A DNA stretch of 64,000 bases from Paraburkholderia sp. D15 (GCF_029910215.1 NZ_CP110397.1:1-64000), one strand, 5' to 3'. Positions 25,203 to 34,215 are shown, counted from the stretch's first letter. Program-made: numbers and translations. The notes: generated by a model not told the origin, from the sequence alone.

Positions 25203-26475
25203 AAAATTTTCCCTTCGCGGTGAAGTGAATGCCGATCGGTTCAGTGGTCCGGAACTCGACCTTCAGGGTGTCGAGGGTCATGTTCAACGGCAGCCGCGCC
25301 AGCAGCGGCGCCTGCCACCTGAATCCCTCAATGGTCCAGCTGCCCTCGCGTATGAGGTGCGCCGGTTTCGGACCGGCGCTCGCGGGCGCTGCAAGAATTG
25401 GCACAGCGTGTTCCAGCGTGACCTTGTAGCCCTGACTGTCCAGCTCGAACGGGTCCCCCGAGAGTCGCTGCGGCGGCGTCTGCAGCAGTTCGATCAGTAT
25501 CTGCTCCGAGGGCCACGACTTCTGCTGCGCCACTAGAACGGCGGCCACCGCCGGCACCTCCGGTCCCCGCGTGTTCAGGTGCTTGCCGTCCAGATCGAAG
25601 ACGACCGGACGCATGGCGGGCAGCGCGTCGCGAGCGAAGCCTTCGAAGGTGCCCCCTTCCCGGCTGTAGGTCACGGTGCAGCGACCCACAACACCACACT
25701 CGGCCTGGTAAAAGCGGAAGCCACTCCGGTTACTCTCAGTAGCGCCCAGCGTACCGATCAGCACCGGCGCGAGGAGACCGGCGCGCGGTCGCGCCACGGC
25801 GAAAGTGCGGCGAACGGCATCCGCGTATTTCTCCGCGTACGTTGGCTCGTGGGGTGGCGGCGGAGGTGGGGGCTGAAGCGCATCGAACAGCTTGCTCACG
25901 CCGAATCCGAGCGCGATGAGGATGACCGTCATCGGCACGACGGCAGGCAGCGCCATGCGCAGTTTGACGACGCGGCCCGCCTTGCGATCCTCGAGCAGCG
26001 CAGCAGGCTGGAAGGCCTCGTCGACGTCGCCAATCGATGCGCCCGAGCCAAACGTACGCAGCGCGAGGCCTTTACGCTGACTGTCGGCGACGATCTCTTC
26101 GCGCCGGTCGCGCGCCTGCTCAGGCGAGAGCACCTCGTCGCTCTGTACGGCGCCCCTCACCAAGTGGATCAGGTGAACGCGCTCGCCGTCCTGCAGCAGG
26201 ACGAGCGCGGCCGCGAGGGTCTTGACGCGTGCGTGCATCGCGATGCGCGCGGCACCGGAGTACAGCCTCGCGCCTGCGATCTCGCTGCGTTCGAGCGCAG
26301 CGAAACCGGCGGTCATGTCCGCGCCGACTCGATATTCGACGTAGTGCGTCGCGCCGAAATCGTCCGCGCGGCGACGGCGCTCCGCCTTCGCCCCCTTCGC
26401 GGGATAGGCGCGCCAGTCCAGCCCGAAAACGAGTCGGGCCTTCCGGTCGGTCGGCAGAGGTTCCGTGATATGCAT
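25189..26475 (-). CDS. pilO: PilO-type inner-membrane pilus assembly protein
   Basis: A 428-residue protein begun at ATG 26475. A cytoplasmic N-terminal domain of about 180 residues (ending ALLEDRKAGRVVKLRM) is followed by one membrane helix (LPAVVPMTVILIALGFGVSK), a proline run, and a periplasmic domain with two cysteines (ECGVVGRCTVTY). PilO of R64 is needed for thin-pilus assembly and is thought to form the inner-membrane alignment complex with PilP and PilN. The order pilN-pilO-pilP is conserved here. Confidence 0.8.
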   Translation of the reverse strand: MHITEPLPTDRKARLVFGLDWRAYPAKGAKAERRRRADDFGATHYVEYRVGADMTAGFAALERSEIAGARLYSGAARIAMHARVKTLAAALVLLQDGERVHLIHLVRGAVQSDEVLSPEQARDRREEIVADSQRKGLALRTFGSGASIGDVDEAFQPAALLEDRKAGRVVKLRMALPAVVPMTVILIALGFGVSKLFDALQPPPPPPPHEPTYAEKYADAVRRTFAVARPRAGLLAPVLIGTLGATESNRSGFRFYQAECGVVGRCTVTYSREGGTFEGFARDALPAMRPVVFDLDGKHLNTRGPEVPAVAAVLVAQQKSWPSEQILIELLQTPPQRLSGDPFELDSQGYKVTLEHAVPILAAPASAGPKPAHLIREGSWTIEGFRWQAPLLARLPLNMTLDTLKVEFRTTEPIGIHFTAKGKFYVLD

Positions 26476-26483
26476 GCCGGCGC

Positions 26484-28109
26484 TCACATCGACGGAACGA
26501 CGGTCGCAGTCAGCATGACCACCTGGAAGGTTCGCGAATTCGTCCACGAACCGGTAACGCCGCCAATGCCGCCGTTGGTGGTGCTGCCAGCCTGATCTGT
26601 CATCGCGCCGTACAGCACGATGGTCTGGCCATCGGCGAGCGCCACGATCTGGTCGTCCTTCTGACCCACGGTATGCGCGAGCTGGATCTGCTGCTGCGTC
26701 TGGCCGGAACCGACCGTTGCCGATGTGAACTGGCCGTTCAGTTTCGAGCTGTCGCTCCAGTACGCCAGAACGATCTGGTTGTGGTCGTTGACCGAGGGTA
26801 GGACGTTGATGAAGTCGCCCGTCGTCACCGTGCCCGGCGTGAGCCCCGGCACGCCACCGGAGGTTGCCGTGAGCGAGCCCGCCGACGGTGAGGTGGAGCG
26901 AAGATAGTCATCGCTCTGGAATGATGCGATCGACACCGGCAGCCCGTTAAGGGTCATCTTCGTCACGGTGTTGTCCTGCACCGTGCGGCCGTACTGGTTC
27001 AAAGCATTGACCACGGCGTTGGTGCCGGAGAACGGCGCGTTGGGACGCAGCACGGAGACGCCCACCGAGCCACCGCCTGAAGAGAGCGAAGTCGGCGAGA
27101 CGAAACTGACCGCGTACTTCGCGAGGCCGCCCTGGATACTGCTGAACACAACGTCGGCATTCATCCCGGCCTGCGTGCCGCGATTCAGCGCGATCTGGAG
27201 CGTGCGGACCCGGATCGCCACCTGCCGCGTCGAGATAGCGTTCTCATGCTTCAGGATGTCGCCCATCCGGTCGGCTGCCTCCTTCGTGTCGTACACCATC
27301 ACGAGGCGGCTCTGCGGATTGACGACGACGCGCCCCATCGGCGAGCGCACGCGGTTCAGCTCCGCCTCGATGATCGCCATCTGGTCGAAGTCACCGGTGC
27401 GACCGGTCGAAGTGGTCGCGGAGAACGATCCCGTGTTTCCACCTGAGCCACCCGAGCTGCCGCTAGCCTGATTACCCGTTGTTGTATCCATGCCTTTTGA
27501 CATGTCGGACTTGATCGACACCTTCCCGGGGATCGCGGCGATCTGGTACATGCGCGTAACGAAACGCGAAATGTTGATCGACGAGCCGTCGAACGACCAG
27601 TCGAGGCCGAGGTCATCGGACACGCCGCGCAGGTATTGGCCGACGCGACCGTTGAACGGTTGCGCGTAGACCGGCTCTTCGGACGTCTTTGCTAACTGGC
27701 CCTGAAACGCGCCCGTCGTTGCCTTACCGTCGCCGGCGGCCTCCCGCGGAATGAGAGCGTCACGGGGCACGAAGACGTCCGGACTCAGGTGAACCGGATA
27801 ACCGGTGGCGCTGGACACGAGCGTGGCAATTTTTCTGAGCGTCAGGTTGGCCGGAAACGTGACGACCTTCTCGCGGAATACGGCGGGCAGACTCGCCTCG
27901 TACGCGACCGGGACCAGGCGGTCGCCGAGAAACGCGGTGGGTACGTCCTCGACGAGCGGCATGGATTGCGGCCCGTCGCCCATCGCGCTGGTCATCGTGC
28001 GGTTGGCCGCGTCATAGGCGCCGTTCACATCGGACTGGCTGACCGCGCAGCCTGCGATAACGAAGGTCGCGGCGATCGCCACGGCGGATCGCAACGGAAT
28101 CGGGAACAT
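26484..28109 (-). CDS. pilN: PilN-type lipoprotein secretin
   Basis: A 541-residue outer-membrane secretin. The signal ends in the lipobox VIAGC, so the protein is anchored as a lipoprotein like R64 PilN and BfpB. Periplasmic N-domains follow (TLRKIATLVSSATGYPVHLS and LRGVSDDLGLDWSFDGSSIN). A Ser/Gly-rich linker leads to the C-terminal secretin domain (RQVAIRVRTLQIALNRG, QDNTVTKMTLNGLPVS, QIQLAHTVGQKDDQIVALAD). It forms the gated pore through which the pilus leaves the cell. It sits four bases after the TcpQ/PilL-like gene and eight before pilO. Confidence 0.9.
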   Translation of the reverse strand: MFPIPLRSAVAIAATFVIAGCAVSQSDVNGAYDAANRTMTSAMGDGPQSMPLVEDVPTAFLGDRLVPVAYEASLPAVFREKVVTFPANLTLRKIATLVSSATGYPVHLSPDVFVPRDALIPREAAGDGKATTGAFQGQLAKTSEEPVYAQPFNGRVGQYLRGVSDDLGLDWSFDGSSINISRFVTRMYQIAAIPGKVSIKSDMSKGMDTTTGNQASGSSGGSGGNTGSFSATTSTGRTGDFDQMAIIEAELNRVRSPMGRVVVNPQSRLVMVYDTKEAADRMGDILKHENAISTRQVAIRVRTLQIALNRGTQAGMNADVVFSSIQGGLAKYAVSFVSPTSLSSGGGSVGVSVLRPNAPFSGTNAVVNALNQYGRTVQDNTVTKMTLNGLPVSIASFQSDDYLRSTSPSAGSLTATSGGVPGLTPGTVTTGDFINVLPSVNDHNQIVLAYWSDSSKLNGQFTSATVGSGQTQQQIQLAHTVGQKDDQIVALADGQTIVLYGAMTDQAGSTTNGGIGGVTGSWTNSRTFQVVMLTATVVPSM

Positions 28110-28113
28110 GGTG

Positions 28114-28671
28114 TCAGTCCTTGCAGTTGGCCGCGCGCGCGACGACGCGGATGACCTTGTTGGTATGTCGGCACACACGGGTCGGCGTGCGCATGTGATT
28201 CGTGGCCTGCATCACCTGCGTGAGCACCGAGGTGAAGTCACCCGAGAACGTCGCGTTGAATTCGAGTGGAAGGTCGTCGTCGATCTTCCAGGCGAGCTGC
28301 CAGCCCTGCGTCTGCAGCCAACGATCGAGCGCGTTACGCAGATTGACGTCCTGCGGCGTGATCGAGAGCGTCAGATCGCCCGACGGTGCGGAGGGCGCGC
28401 CCGGCAGCACCACGGCGGTGACCGTGAGCGGTTGCGGTGTGCTCTGACCCGCAGACGCCAGCGGTTGCGTGACGTCCGCGGCGACCGACTGCGCGACGGG
28501 CATCGTTGCGGTCGCGGAGGTCGACAGGATCTGCCAGCCGTCATCGCTCTTCGGTGCTGGCGTGTCGGCGGCCGCACAACAGGACGCCGCCCCGGCAAGC
28601 GCGACCGCCCCGAGGATTTTCACAACGAACAAGGCCGGCCGGTGTGACGACATAGTGAAGTTGATGTCCAT
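28114..28671 (-). CDS. pilL: PilL/TcpQ-like pilus biogenesis lipoprotein or periplasmic protein
   Basis: A 185-residue exported protein (signal region VVKILGAVALAGAASCC; a lipid-anchored cysteine is possible). The C-terminal 95 residues match the TcpQ/PilL C-terminal domain: LRNALDRWLQTQGWQLAWKI, FNATFSGDFTSVLTQVMQ and VCRHTNKVIRV. That domain binds the secretin and helps its assembly. R64 PilL is about twice as long; the N-terminal portion seems to be missing or supplied by the VirB9/PilL-like protein encoded at 29115-30389. Gaps to the neighbouring genes are three and four bases. Confidence 0.75.
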   Translation of the reverse strand: MDINFTMSSHRPALFVVKILGAVALAGAASCCAAADTPAPKSDDGWQILSTSATATMPVAQSVAADVTQPLASAGQSTPQPLTVTAVVLPGAPSAPSGDLTLSITPQDVNLRNALDRWLQTQGWQLAWKIDDDLPLEFNATFSGDFTSVLTQVMQATNHMRTPTRVCRHTNKVIRVVARAANCKD

Positions 28672-28674
28672 GAT

Positions 28675-29118
28675 TCAGTGCCCTGCCCGCTGCAGGCGTC
28701 GGTAAATGGCGTTGGCGTAGACCAGCTGCTTGCCCGTCGAGCGCGCGTTGTACGCGCCGACCGCTTTCCAGGTCGGTCCGAACTCGCGGATGTTCGAAGC
28801 GAGAATCCAGGTGCCCACGTAGGCGTTCACGCACGCATTGAAGAGGTGCTCGCGCCGGATGCCGTAACGCGCGAGTTTCGGCAGCCACGAGGAATTGATC
28901 TGCATCAGCCCGATGTCCTCGGAACCATCGCTGTTTACGTTCACGGCGTTCGCGCGCATGCCCGATTCGTGCTGGGCGATCGCGCGCACGAGCTGCGTGC
29001 TGATATGTCGATACGTCGCCGCGTCGTCGAGACAGTCGGCGCGACACGTTGATGCAACTGACGTGATTGCCGTGACGGTGAGACCAGCGAGCAGCACAAC
29101 GGACGCCCGGCGCGTCAT
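28675..29118 (-). CDS. Lytic transglycosylase (PilT/VirB1 type)
   Basis: A 147-residue SLT-domain enzyme with a signal peptide ending near TCRAD. The catalytic glutamate is Glu51 in AIAQHESGMRANAVN, followed by GSEDIGLMQINSSWLP and GTWILASNIREFG, the classical goose-lysozyme-like motifs. It should cut the glycan strands of peptidoglycan locally so that the transfer channel or pilus can pass. In R64 the gene with this role is pilT (not the retraction ATPase of the same name). It overlaps the upstream gene by an ATGA. Confidence 0.9.
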   Translation of the reverse strand: MTRRASVVLLAGLTVTAITSVASTCRADCLDDAATYRHISTQLVRAIAQHESGMRANAVNVNSDGSEDIGLMQINSSWLPKLARYGIRREHLFNACVNAYVGTWILASNIREFGPTWKAVGAYNARSTGKQLVYANAIYRRLQRAGH

Positions 29119-30389
29119 GGCTGCGTCCCCGTTGCGGTAAGCGTCGCGCCGGCGGCACTCGCGCGCTCGGCGTACTTCACTTCGCGGCGCCTCGTCACGT
29201 TCACCGTATTACCATCGGCGGTAACGATGAACTGCTCGGCGGTGCCCTTGAACCGGTAGTAGCGGCCCTTCTGCTCGCCGGAGCCGAGGTGATGAACATC
29301 GGCCACGGTGACCTGCACAACCGAGTCGGCGAACTTGAAATAGGTCTCGCCGTCTTTGTCGAACACGGCTTCGAGGTGGGCTGCGCTGGTCGCGTCAAAG
29401 TCGTACACGGTCGAAGCCGTGCGCTCCACGTCGACGCTCGACGCGCCATCGGACACAACAAAGCGGGGCGTACGCTCGATCGTCATGACGTTCGTTGCGT
29501 CGTCCCATTTCTGGCGCAGCGACTGGCCATCGGGTGCCTTGAAGCTCAACGTCTTCGGAGGCTTCGCGGCAAACCGGATCTGCGTATGCGTGTCGTCGCC
29601 ATCGCGGATCGCCTGCGCGCCGAAGTTCTGCGCAAGAAGGGAAACCTGCGGGGAAGCATTCGCGGGCGCAACGGCCGGTGTGGAGGTCGTGTTGTGTTCG
29701 CCGGCAGGATAATTAAGCGCCGCGGACTTAGGCGCGTCGCGGTGTAGCCTGACGTGCCGTGCGCCAAAGTCCACGTCCGCGTAAAGGCCCGACTGAGCCA
29801 TCAACTGATCGAGCGCCTGAAGCCAGTTCTGACCCGGATGCGTTGCAAAGCCCGCCTGGCTGTTCAGATCCACATCTTTCTGTGCGGCGCCCGTCCAGCC
29901 CTGCGGGACTAGCGCCTTCACGAGATTGGCCACGGGCATCGTCGCCTTCAGTTCGCGCACCGGCTCGAGCGTGCCGTGGGCACCGATCAGCACGAGCCGG
30001 TTGGTGAAGCCGTCGAACGTCGCCGGCTGGTCGTCGCGCAGCGACGCGAGCGCACCGGTCCCACCGATGAAGTGATTGGCGCGGGTCCAGCGTGCGACCG
30101 CCGTACGTCCGGCGACCTTGTAGCTGATCGACTCGGGCGTGCCGTCAACGACGACGTACGGTCCTTCGCTGTGGCCGCCGTCGGCGGTGATAAGCTGCCC
30201 CGCGCGGGGCTGGATATAGGTCTTGCTGCCGTCGTTGAAGATCAGCGCCGGACGCTCGGTGATGCCACCGAGGATTTCATAGTCGAAGTCGAACGGATCA
30301 GTATTGGCGGCCGATACGGCCTGCGCTGCGAAAAGGCCAACTGCGACGAGGCCGAGACGGGCGATGACGTTAGGAGGAAGGCTGCGCAT
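29115..30389 (-). CDS. Exported protein combining a VirB9-like N-terminal part and a PilL-like part
   Basis: A 424-residue protein with a signal peptide (VIARLGLVAVGLFAAQAVSA). Residues 30-110 (FDFDYEILGGITERPALIFN, DGSKTYIQPR, GPYVVVDGTPESISYKV) resemble the beta-domain of VirB9/TrbG, with a DG-x-TY-x-Q-P element. Residues 150-200 (LVKALVPQGWTGAAQKDVDL, NWLQALDQLMAQSGLYADVD) resemble the N-terminal portion of PilL/TcpQ or a secretin N-domain. The C-terminal part holds further beta repeats (ETYFKFADSVVQVTVADVHH). It may bridge the T4SS core and the pilus secretin. It is coupled to both flanking transglycosylase genes by ATGA overlaps. Confidence 0.55.
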   Translation of the reverse strand: MRSLPPNVIARLGLVAVGLFAAQAVSAANTDPFDFDYEILGGITERPALIFNDGSKTYIQPRAGQLITADGGHSEGPYVVVDGTPESISYKVAGRTAVARWTRANHFIGGTGALASLRDDQPATFDGFTNRLVLIGAHGTLEPVRELKATMPVANLVKALVPQGWTGAAQKDVDLNSQAGFATHPGQNWLQALDQLMAQSGLYADVDFGARHVRLHRDAPKSAALNYPAGEHNTTSTPAVAPANASPQVSLLAQNFGAQAIRDGDDTHTQIRFAAKPPKTLSFKAPDGQSLRQKWDDATNVMTIERTPRFVVSDGASSVDVERTASTVYDFDATSAAHLEAVFDKDGETYFKFADSVVQVTVADVHHLGSGEQKGRYYRFKGTAEQFIVTADGNTVNVTRRREVKYAERASAAGATLTATGTQP

Positions 30390-31213
30390 CAGAGGCCCGC
30401 GTCGATCTGTTTAAGGTTGCGCACGAAGCGCTGGAGGTACTGCTGCCCCGGCGTGGGATTGGCGCTGTGGTACCAGGCGATCGCCTTCGCAACGGAGTGC
30501 GTGCGGCGGTAGTTCTCGTTCAGGATGTCTTCCGCGACGCGGATGTTGGTCGCGGGCGCGAGCGCGTCCCACGGCGACGCGAAGCGTTGCCGGTGATAGC
30601 CCCAGTTGATCTGCATAATGCCGACATCGAAGTCGCTGCGCCCCGCGCCAATCAGAACTTGGATCGCCTGGTAGGCATCCTCGCGACTGCGGAAAAAAAG
30701 GCCTCGCCCCGCGACGTTCAGTGTCCACGGCCACGCGCGTCCGTTCAGTCCCGATTCGTTGAGCGCGATGCCCGCGAGCACCTTCGCGTCGACGCTGGTA
30801 CGCATCAGGTCGAAGGGCGTGCGCGCGCTCGCACACGCCCATCCGCCCCGGCCTTCCGTGATCGCGGCCTGAGCGTCGTCGTCCAGATGCGCGGGTTGCA
30901 ACCAGCCTTTTTCAACGAGTAGCTGGCGCAGCGCTACGGTTCGCGAGTCGATGTCGATGGTCATGCCGTGCTGAGGATCGCTCGACACAGCGCGCCCGAC
31001 GAGCGGCGTCGCCCAGGCCGCGAACGCGTTGAGGCCGCAGTAGAAGACTGGGGTGCCATCGAGCGACGCGAGCTCGCGCGCGCGATCGCCGGCGAGGACA
31101 TAGTTCACCGGGCTGATCACCGCTGCAATGGTCGCGGCGTGAGCGTTGCCAGCGACGCCGGCAACGCCGACAGCGCCGCACACCACGAGGGCCAGACACT
31201 GGAGCCTAATCAC
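30389..31213 (-). CDS. Second lytic transglycosylase of the transfer operon
   Basis: A 274-residue exported protein. The N-terminal 110 residues form an unknown domain with two cysteines (VFYCGLNAFAAW). The C-terminal half is an SLT domain with the catalytic glutamate in LAGIALNESGLNG, then FDVGIMQINWGYHRQRF and IRVAEDILNENY. Its start is a GTG at 31213 that overlaps the end of virB10 by eight bases. Having two different SLT enzymes in a single operon suggests that one serves the VirB-type core and the other the pilus. Confidence 0.82.
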   Translation of the reverse strand: MIRLQCLALVVCGAVGVAGVAGNAHAATIAAVISPVNYVLAGDRARELASLDGTPVFYCGLNAFAAWATPLVGRAVSSDPQHGMTIDIDSRTVALRQLLVEKGWLQPAHLDDDAQAAITEGRGGWACASARTPFDLMRTSVDAKVLAGIALNESGLNGRAWPWTLNVAGRGLFFRSREDAYQAIQVLIGAGRSDFDVGIMQINWGYHRQRFASPWDALAPATNIRVAEDILNENYRRTHSVAKAIAWYHSANPTPGQQYLQRFVRNLKQIDAGL

Positions 31214-32477
31214 GATACGGCTCCAGATGAATTTCCCGGTTCACCTTGATCATGAAGCGTTTGCCCCAGTCGGTGGTGATCGTCGGCGGGATGTTCTGGT
31301 AGCGGCTCAATACGGACTGCGCGGTCGTCGCCGCGACCTGCCCCGCCGTGCTGCCGACCTGCGTCACACCGAGCGGGCCCGTCGTCGTCGACGAGTCGCC
31401 GCCGTTGAACTTACGCAGAAGGATCGCCGTGAGGAACGAGGTGCCGTAGATCTTGAGGAAGTGATTGTTGACGTCGCCGGAGAAACCTGTCCATCCGTTT
31501 GTATCAGCGCCCTGTGCCCCGTAGAGCGGAACCTGCTTGCCGTTGGGCAGGCGCATTTCGGTGGCAGCGACGAGGATGCTTTCCTGCCCTGGCTGGATGT
31601 CGCTCGCGTACGGCGCCGTGATCGTCGTGCCCTTCGGGATCATCAAACAATCGCCGCGGATGCTGTCGTACACATCTTCGTCAACGACAAGCGATGCCGT
31701 GCCGGGACGGTCCGAGTTGAGCGCCTCGATGGTGAGCACGGGGATGTGATGCGGCGGCGTCAGCGTGCAGCCGCGCGATTGTCCGACGAACCCGGCGCTC
31801 AGAAAGCCTTCGCCCGAAGCGGACTGCGTTTTCGCATCGCTGAGAAACTGGTTATCGCGAGCCTGAGACGACACGGGCGCGGCGGCGGCCTGTGCGCCAA
31901 ACTTGCCGGCAAGCGCTGCCGCCTGCGCATTGGCCGCGCCCATTGCCGCCTGCTGCGCGGCCGCCTGCTGAAGCGCCATCTGCTGGGGCGTAAGCAGACC
32001 TGCGGGTCCCGAAGCGGACGCCTGCGCCGACTGATCCTTGATCTTTACACCCGGCCGGAAAATCGGTGACACATAGATCGCGTCCTCCTTCGCATCGGCG
32101 GATAGCTTCGAGACTTTCTGGTCGTTGACGAATCCATCGAGCGACAGCGACGGCTTCGACACGTCGGCTCTAGGCGTAGACGCAGCATTGGCCTTTGCTA
32201 TTGCCTCCGCGCGGCGCGCCGCAGCCTGCTGGTCGGCGATGATCTTGTCGACGTCTTCGGTGTTGTTGGATTTATCTACCCCGTCGGCCGCTTTCGATGC
32301 CTTGAGGAGCCGCTGTTCCTCCGCGGCTTCGTTACTGGCCTTGACCTGATAGTAAAAGCCGATCGCGCCGATCGCGAGTGCTGCGATTGCGCCGACACCC
32401 AGGAGCGCGTTGCGCGGTGATTTGCCCTTTACGATCGTGGCCTGATCCGGCGTCGGTTGTCCGTTCTGGTTCGCCAT
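31206..32477 (-). CDS. virB10: VirB10/TrbI-type T4SS core protein
   Basis: A 423-residue protein begun at ATG 32477 (MANQNGQPTPDQATIVKGKS). It has a short cytoplasmic tail, one inner-membrane helix (ALLGVGAIAALAIGAIGFYY), a long Ala/Gln-rich periplasmic linker, and the VirB10 beta-barrel domain (DEDVYDSIRGDCLMIPKGTT, ESILVAATEMRLPNGKQVPL) with an antenna-like helix (HFLKIYGTSFLTAILLRKF). VirB10 proteins span both membranes and gate the channel. Two cysteines (SRGCTL and GDCLMI) may form a disulphide. It is read with virB9 and virB8, in the usual 8-9-10 order. Confidence 0.9.
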   Translation of the reverse strand: MANQNGQPTPDQATIVKGKSPRNALLGVGAIAALAIGAIGFYYQVKASNEAAEEQRLLKASKAADGVDKSNNTEDVDKIIADQQAAARRAEAIAKANAASTPRADVSKPSLSLDGFVNDQKVSKLSADAKEDAIYVSPIFRPGVKIKDQSAQASASGPAGLLTPQQMALQQAAAQQAAMGAANAQAAALAGKFGAQAAAAPVSSQARDNQFLSDAKTQSASGEGFLSAGFVGQSRGCTLTPPHHIPVLTIEALNSDRPGTASLVVDEDVYDSIRGDCLMIPKGTTITAPYASDIQPGQESILVAATEMRLPNGKQVPLYGAQGADTNGWTGFSGDVNNHFLKIYGTSFLTAILLRKFNGGDSSTTTGPLGVTQVGSTAGQVAATTAQSVLSRYQNIPPTITTDWGKRFMIKVNREIHLEPYRD

Positions 32478-32485
32478 GGTCGTTC

Positions 32486-33376
32486 TCAGAACCCGAAGAT
32501 GCCGCGGCGGCCGCGAGTCACTTTCACCTCGTCGCTGCCGGCGCGCAGCACGATCTCGTTGGCCATCTGCTGAACGACGATGTACGGACCACGACGGATG
32601 AAGTTTGGCGTGATGACGTCGCCGTGGTCTTTCACGACGGGTACGGCAAACGGTGCGCCCGGCGGCAGGCGCAACCACACGAAGCGGCCGTCGTCAAAAA
32701 CGGTTTCGGGTTTGAATGGCGCGGAGCCCGACACCATGTAGTCGAAATCGAGCTTGTCGGGTGAGACACCCAGCGGCCCGGAATCCGTTGACGAGCGCCC
32801 TGCCCCGTCATCAACCGCAGACGCACCATCGCCACCATCGCGCTCCTGACGCGCACGTACCTTGGCCATCAGTGACTGCGGGTAGCGGAACCGCACGGTT
32901 TGATAGAACAGGCCGCCCATCGGTGACGAGACGAGCGTCATGTCGTACTCGCGCTGATTCGTCGTGAGGTGCATCGTGTTGACGAGCCCGGGCTTCGTGG
33001 GTTTCAAGAAAACGTGGTTTGCGCCGTCGGTATCGACAACCCACTGAACCGAGTCGCCCAGCGCCGGATCCGCGACGAGAGATTCCCCTGACGCGAGCTC
33101 GATCGTGGTGGTCTTCAGGGGCGCCGTCATGATCTTGAAGATCTGGTCGCGGCTGTATGGGAAGACCGCCATGCGCGCATCGCCGGGCATCGTGATCGGG
33201 TCGGTGCCGCTGTTGTATGGATTGACCGGGCTCATCGGATCGCCGAGAAGATTCGCGATCTCCTGCGAGGCGGCCGAGGGCAAAACGCTGCTCTTTGCCG
33301 CGAACGAGGAAGTGCAGACAAGCAGACACGCAACGGCGCCGGCCAGCGAAGTGAGTCGATGGTGAGAGCGCGTCAT
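32486..33376 (-). CDS. virB9: VirB9/TrbG-type T4SS core protein
   Basis: A 296-residue exported protein (signal LTSLAGAVACLLVCTSSFAA). The N-terminal domain contains RMAVFPYSRDQIFKIMTAPL, ESLVADPALGDSVQWVVDT and HVFLKPTKPGLVNTMHLTT, and the C-terminal domain contains FKPETVFDDGRFVWLRL and GPYIVVQQMANEIVLRAG, all VirB9/TrbG signatures. It forms the outer-membrane part of the core complex with VirB10. It overlaps virB8 by four bases at its start and is separated by eight bases from virB10. Confidence 0.92.
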   Translation of the reverse strand: MTRSHHRLTSLAGAVACLLVCTSSFAAKSSVLPSAASQEIANLLGDPMSPVNPYNSGTDPITMPGDARMAVFPYSRDQIFKIMTAPLKTTTIELASGESLVADPALGDSVQWVVDTDGANHVFLKPTKPGLVNTMHLTTNQREYDMTLVSSPMGGLFYQTVRFRYPQSLMAKVRARQERDGGDGASAVDDGAGRSSTDSGPLGVSPDKLDFDYMVSGSAPFKPETVFDDGRFVWLRLPPGAPFAVPVVKDHGDVITPNFIRRGPYIVVQQMANEIVLRAGSDEVKVTRGRRGIFGF

Positions 33377-34074
33377 GACGTCTTCTGCAGGTTGGTAAAC
33401 GGATAGAAAATGCCGTACGGGTTCGACGTCAGGGCATCTTCCGCAGCGGGAGGAACAATCTGATATCGCCAGGTCAGCGCGTATTTCTGGACAACGGGTT
33501 TCGCTGTCGGGCTGTCAGTGGTACTCGTAGTGAACTCAACGATCGCCGTCGAATCCTCAAGCAGCGAGACATTGGTGACGCGAACCTCGCGCACGAGCTT
33601 CGGGTTAGTGGTGATCGCCTGGAAAGGCGCATCCTCCTTGAGCCACGCGCCGAACTGGTTGCGCGCGTTGCCGACCATCTGCGCCTTGACCGCGTTGATG
33701 TTGCGCGCCATGCGGGAGTTTTCGAGGCTGTCGGTCAACACCGGCTCGATGGTGAACCAGCGTTCGACCGAATCCTTCATGGACGTGCGCAGCGCCTGGT
33801 CCTCGGGCTTGTACGCAGCGAGTTGCGACACGACCGGATGGCCACCAGCGTCCGACGAAACACCATAGGCTTTGACAACGGACGGCGGCGGCTGACGGGT
33901 CCATACGGCGCCGCTCGCGATGAATGCCAGCACGAAGCACAAAAGTTTCCAGTGGTTCGCTTCGACGCGAAGGCGCGTGCCACGGTCGAAAATGATGCCC
34001 TCGGGGTCCTCTTGCGAGTAACCACCGGGAGCGGTCGAGAGCGCGATCTGTTTTTTGCTTCGAAGGAAACGCAT
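33373..34074 (-). CDS. virB8: VirB8/TrbF-type T4SS inner-membrane protein
   Basis: A 233-residue bitopic protein: a cytoplasmic N-terminus, a membrane helix (LLCFVLAFIASGAVWT), and a periplasmic NTF2-like domain (WFTIEPVLTDSLENSRMARN, FTTSTTDSPTAKPVV) that ends with TSNPYGIFYPFTNLQKT, equivalent to the NPxG-F motif of VirB8 and TrbF. It is the first gene of the 15.5-kb transfer/pilus operon. The region upstream holds a TATACC -10-like box at about 34128-34133 on the minus strand and the palindromic operator at 34200. Confidence 0.85.
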   Translation of the reverse strand: MRFLRSKKQIALSTAPGGYSQEDPEGIIFDRGTRLRVEANHWKLLCFVLAFIASGAVWTRQPPPSVVKAYGVSSDAGGHPVVSQLAAYKPEDQALRTSMKDSVERWFTIEPVLTDSLENSRMARNINAVKAQMVGNARNQFGAWLKEDAPFQAITTNPKLVREVRVTNVSLLEDSTAIVEFTTSTTDSPTAKPVVQKYALTWRYQIVPPAAEDALTSNPYGIFYPFTNLQKTS

Positions 34075-34199
34075 GACGGACTATCCAATTGGGCCGACTC
34101 AATTGGAGCAGCGCCAAAGGTATAGTCCGAACGCTAAAGCGAGGCGATTTTCAGGCGCTTTCTAGATCCATCTCCATAGGGCTGTTTAGGTTTGGGCGA

Positions 34200-34215
34200 G
34201 CCCAACATGTTGGGC
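34200..34215. promoter_or_regulatory. Perfect 16-bp palindrome GCCCAACATGTTGGGC, upstream of virB8
   Basis: It lies 125 bases upstream of the virB8 start codon and about 70 bases before the -10-like box. The same core recurs at 34408-34423 and, imperfectly, at 13022-13040, always between genes. This is the pattern expected for binding sites of one dimeric regulator. Confidence 0.7.
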
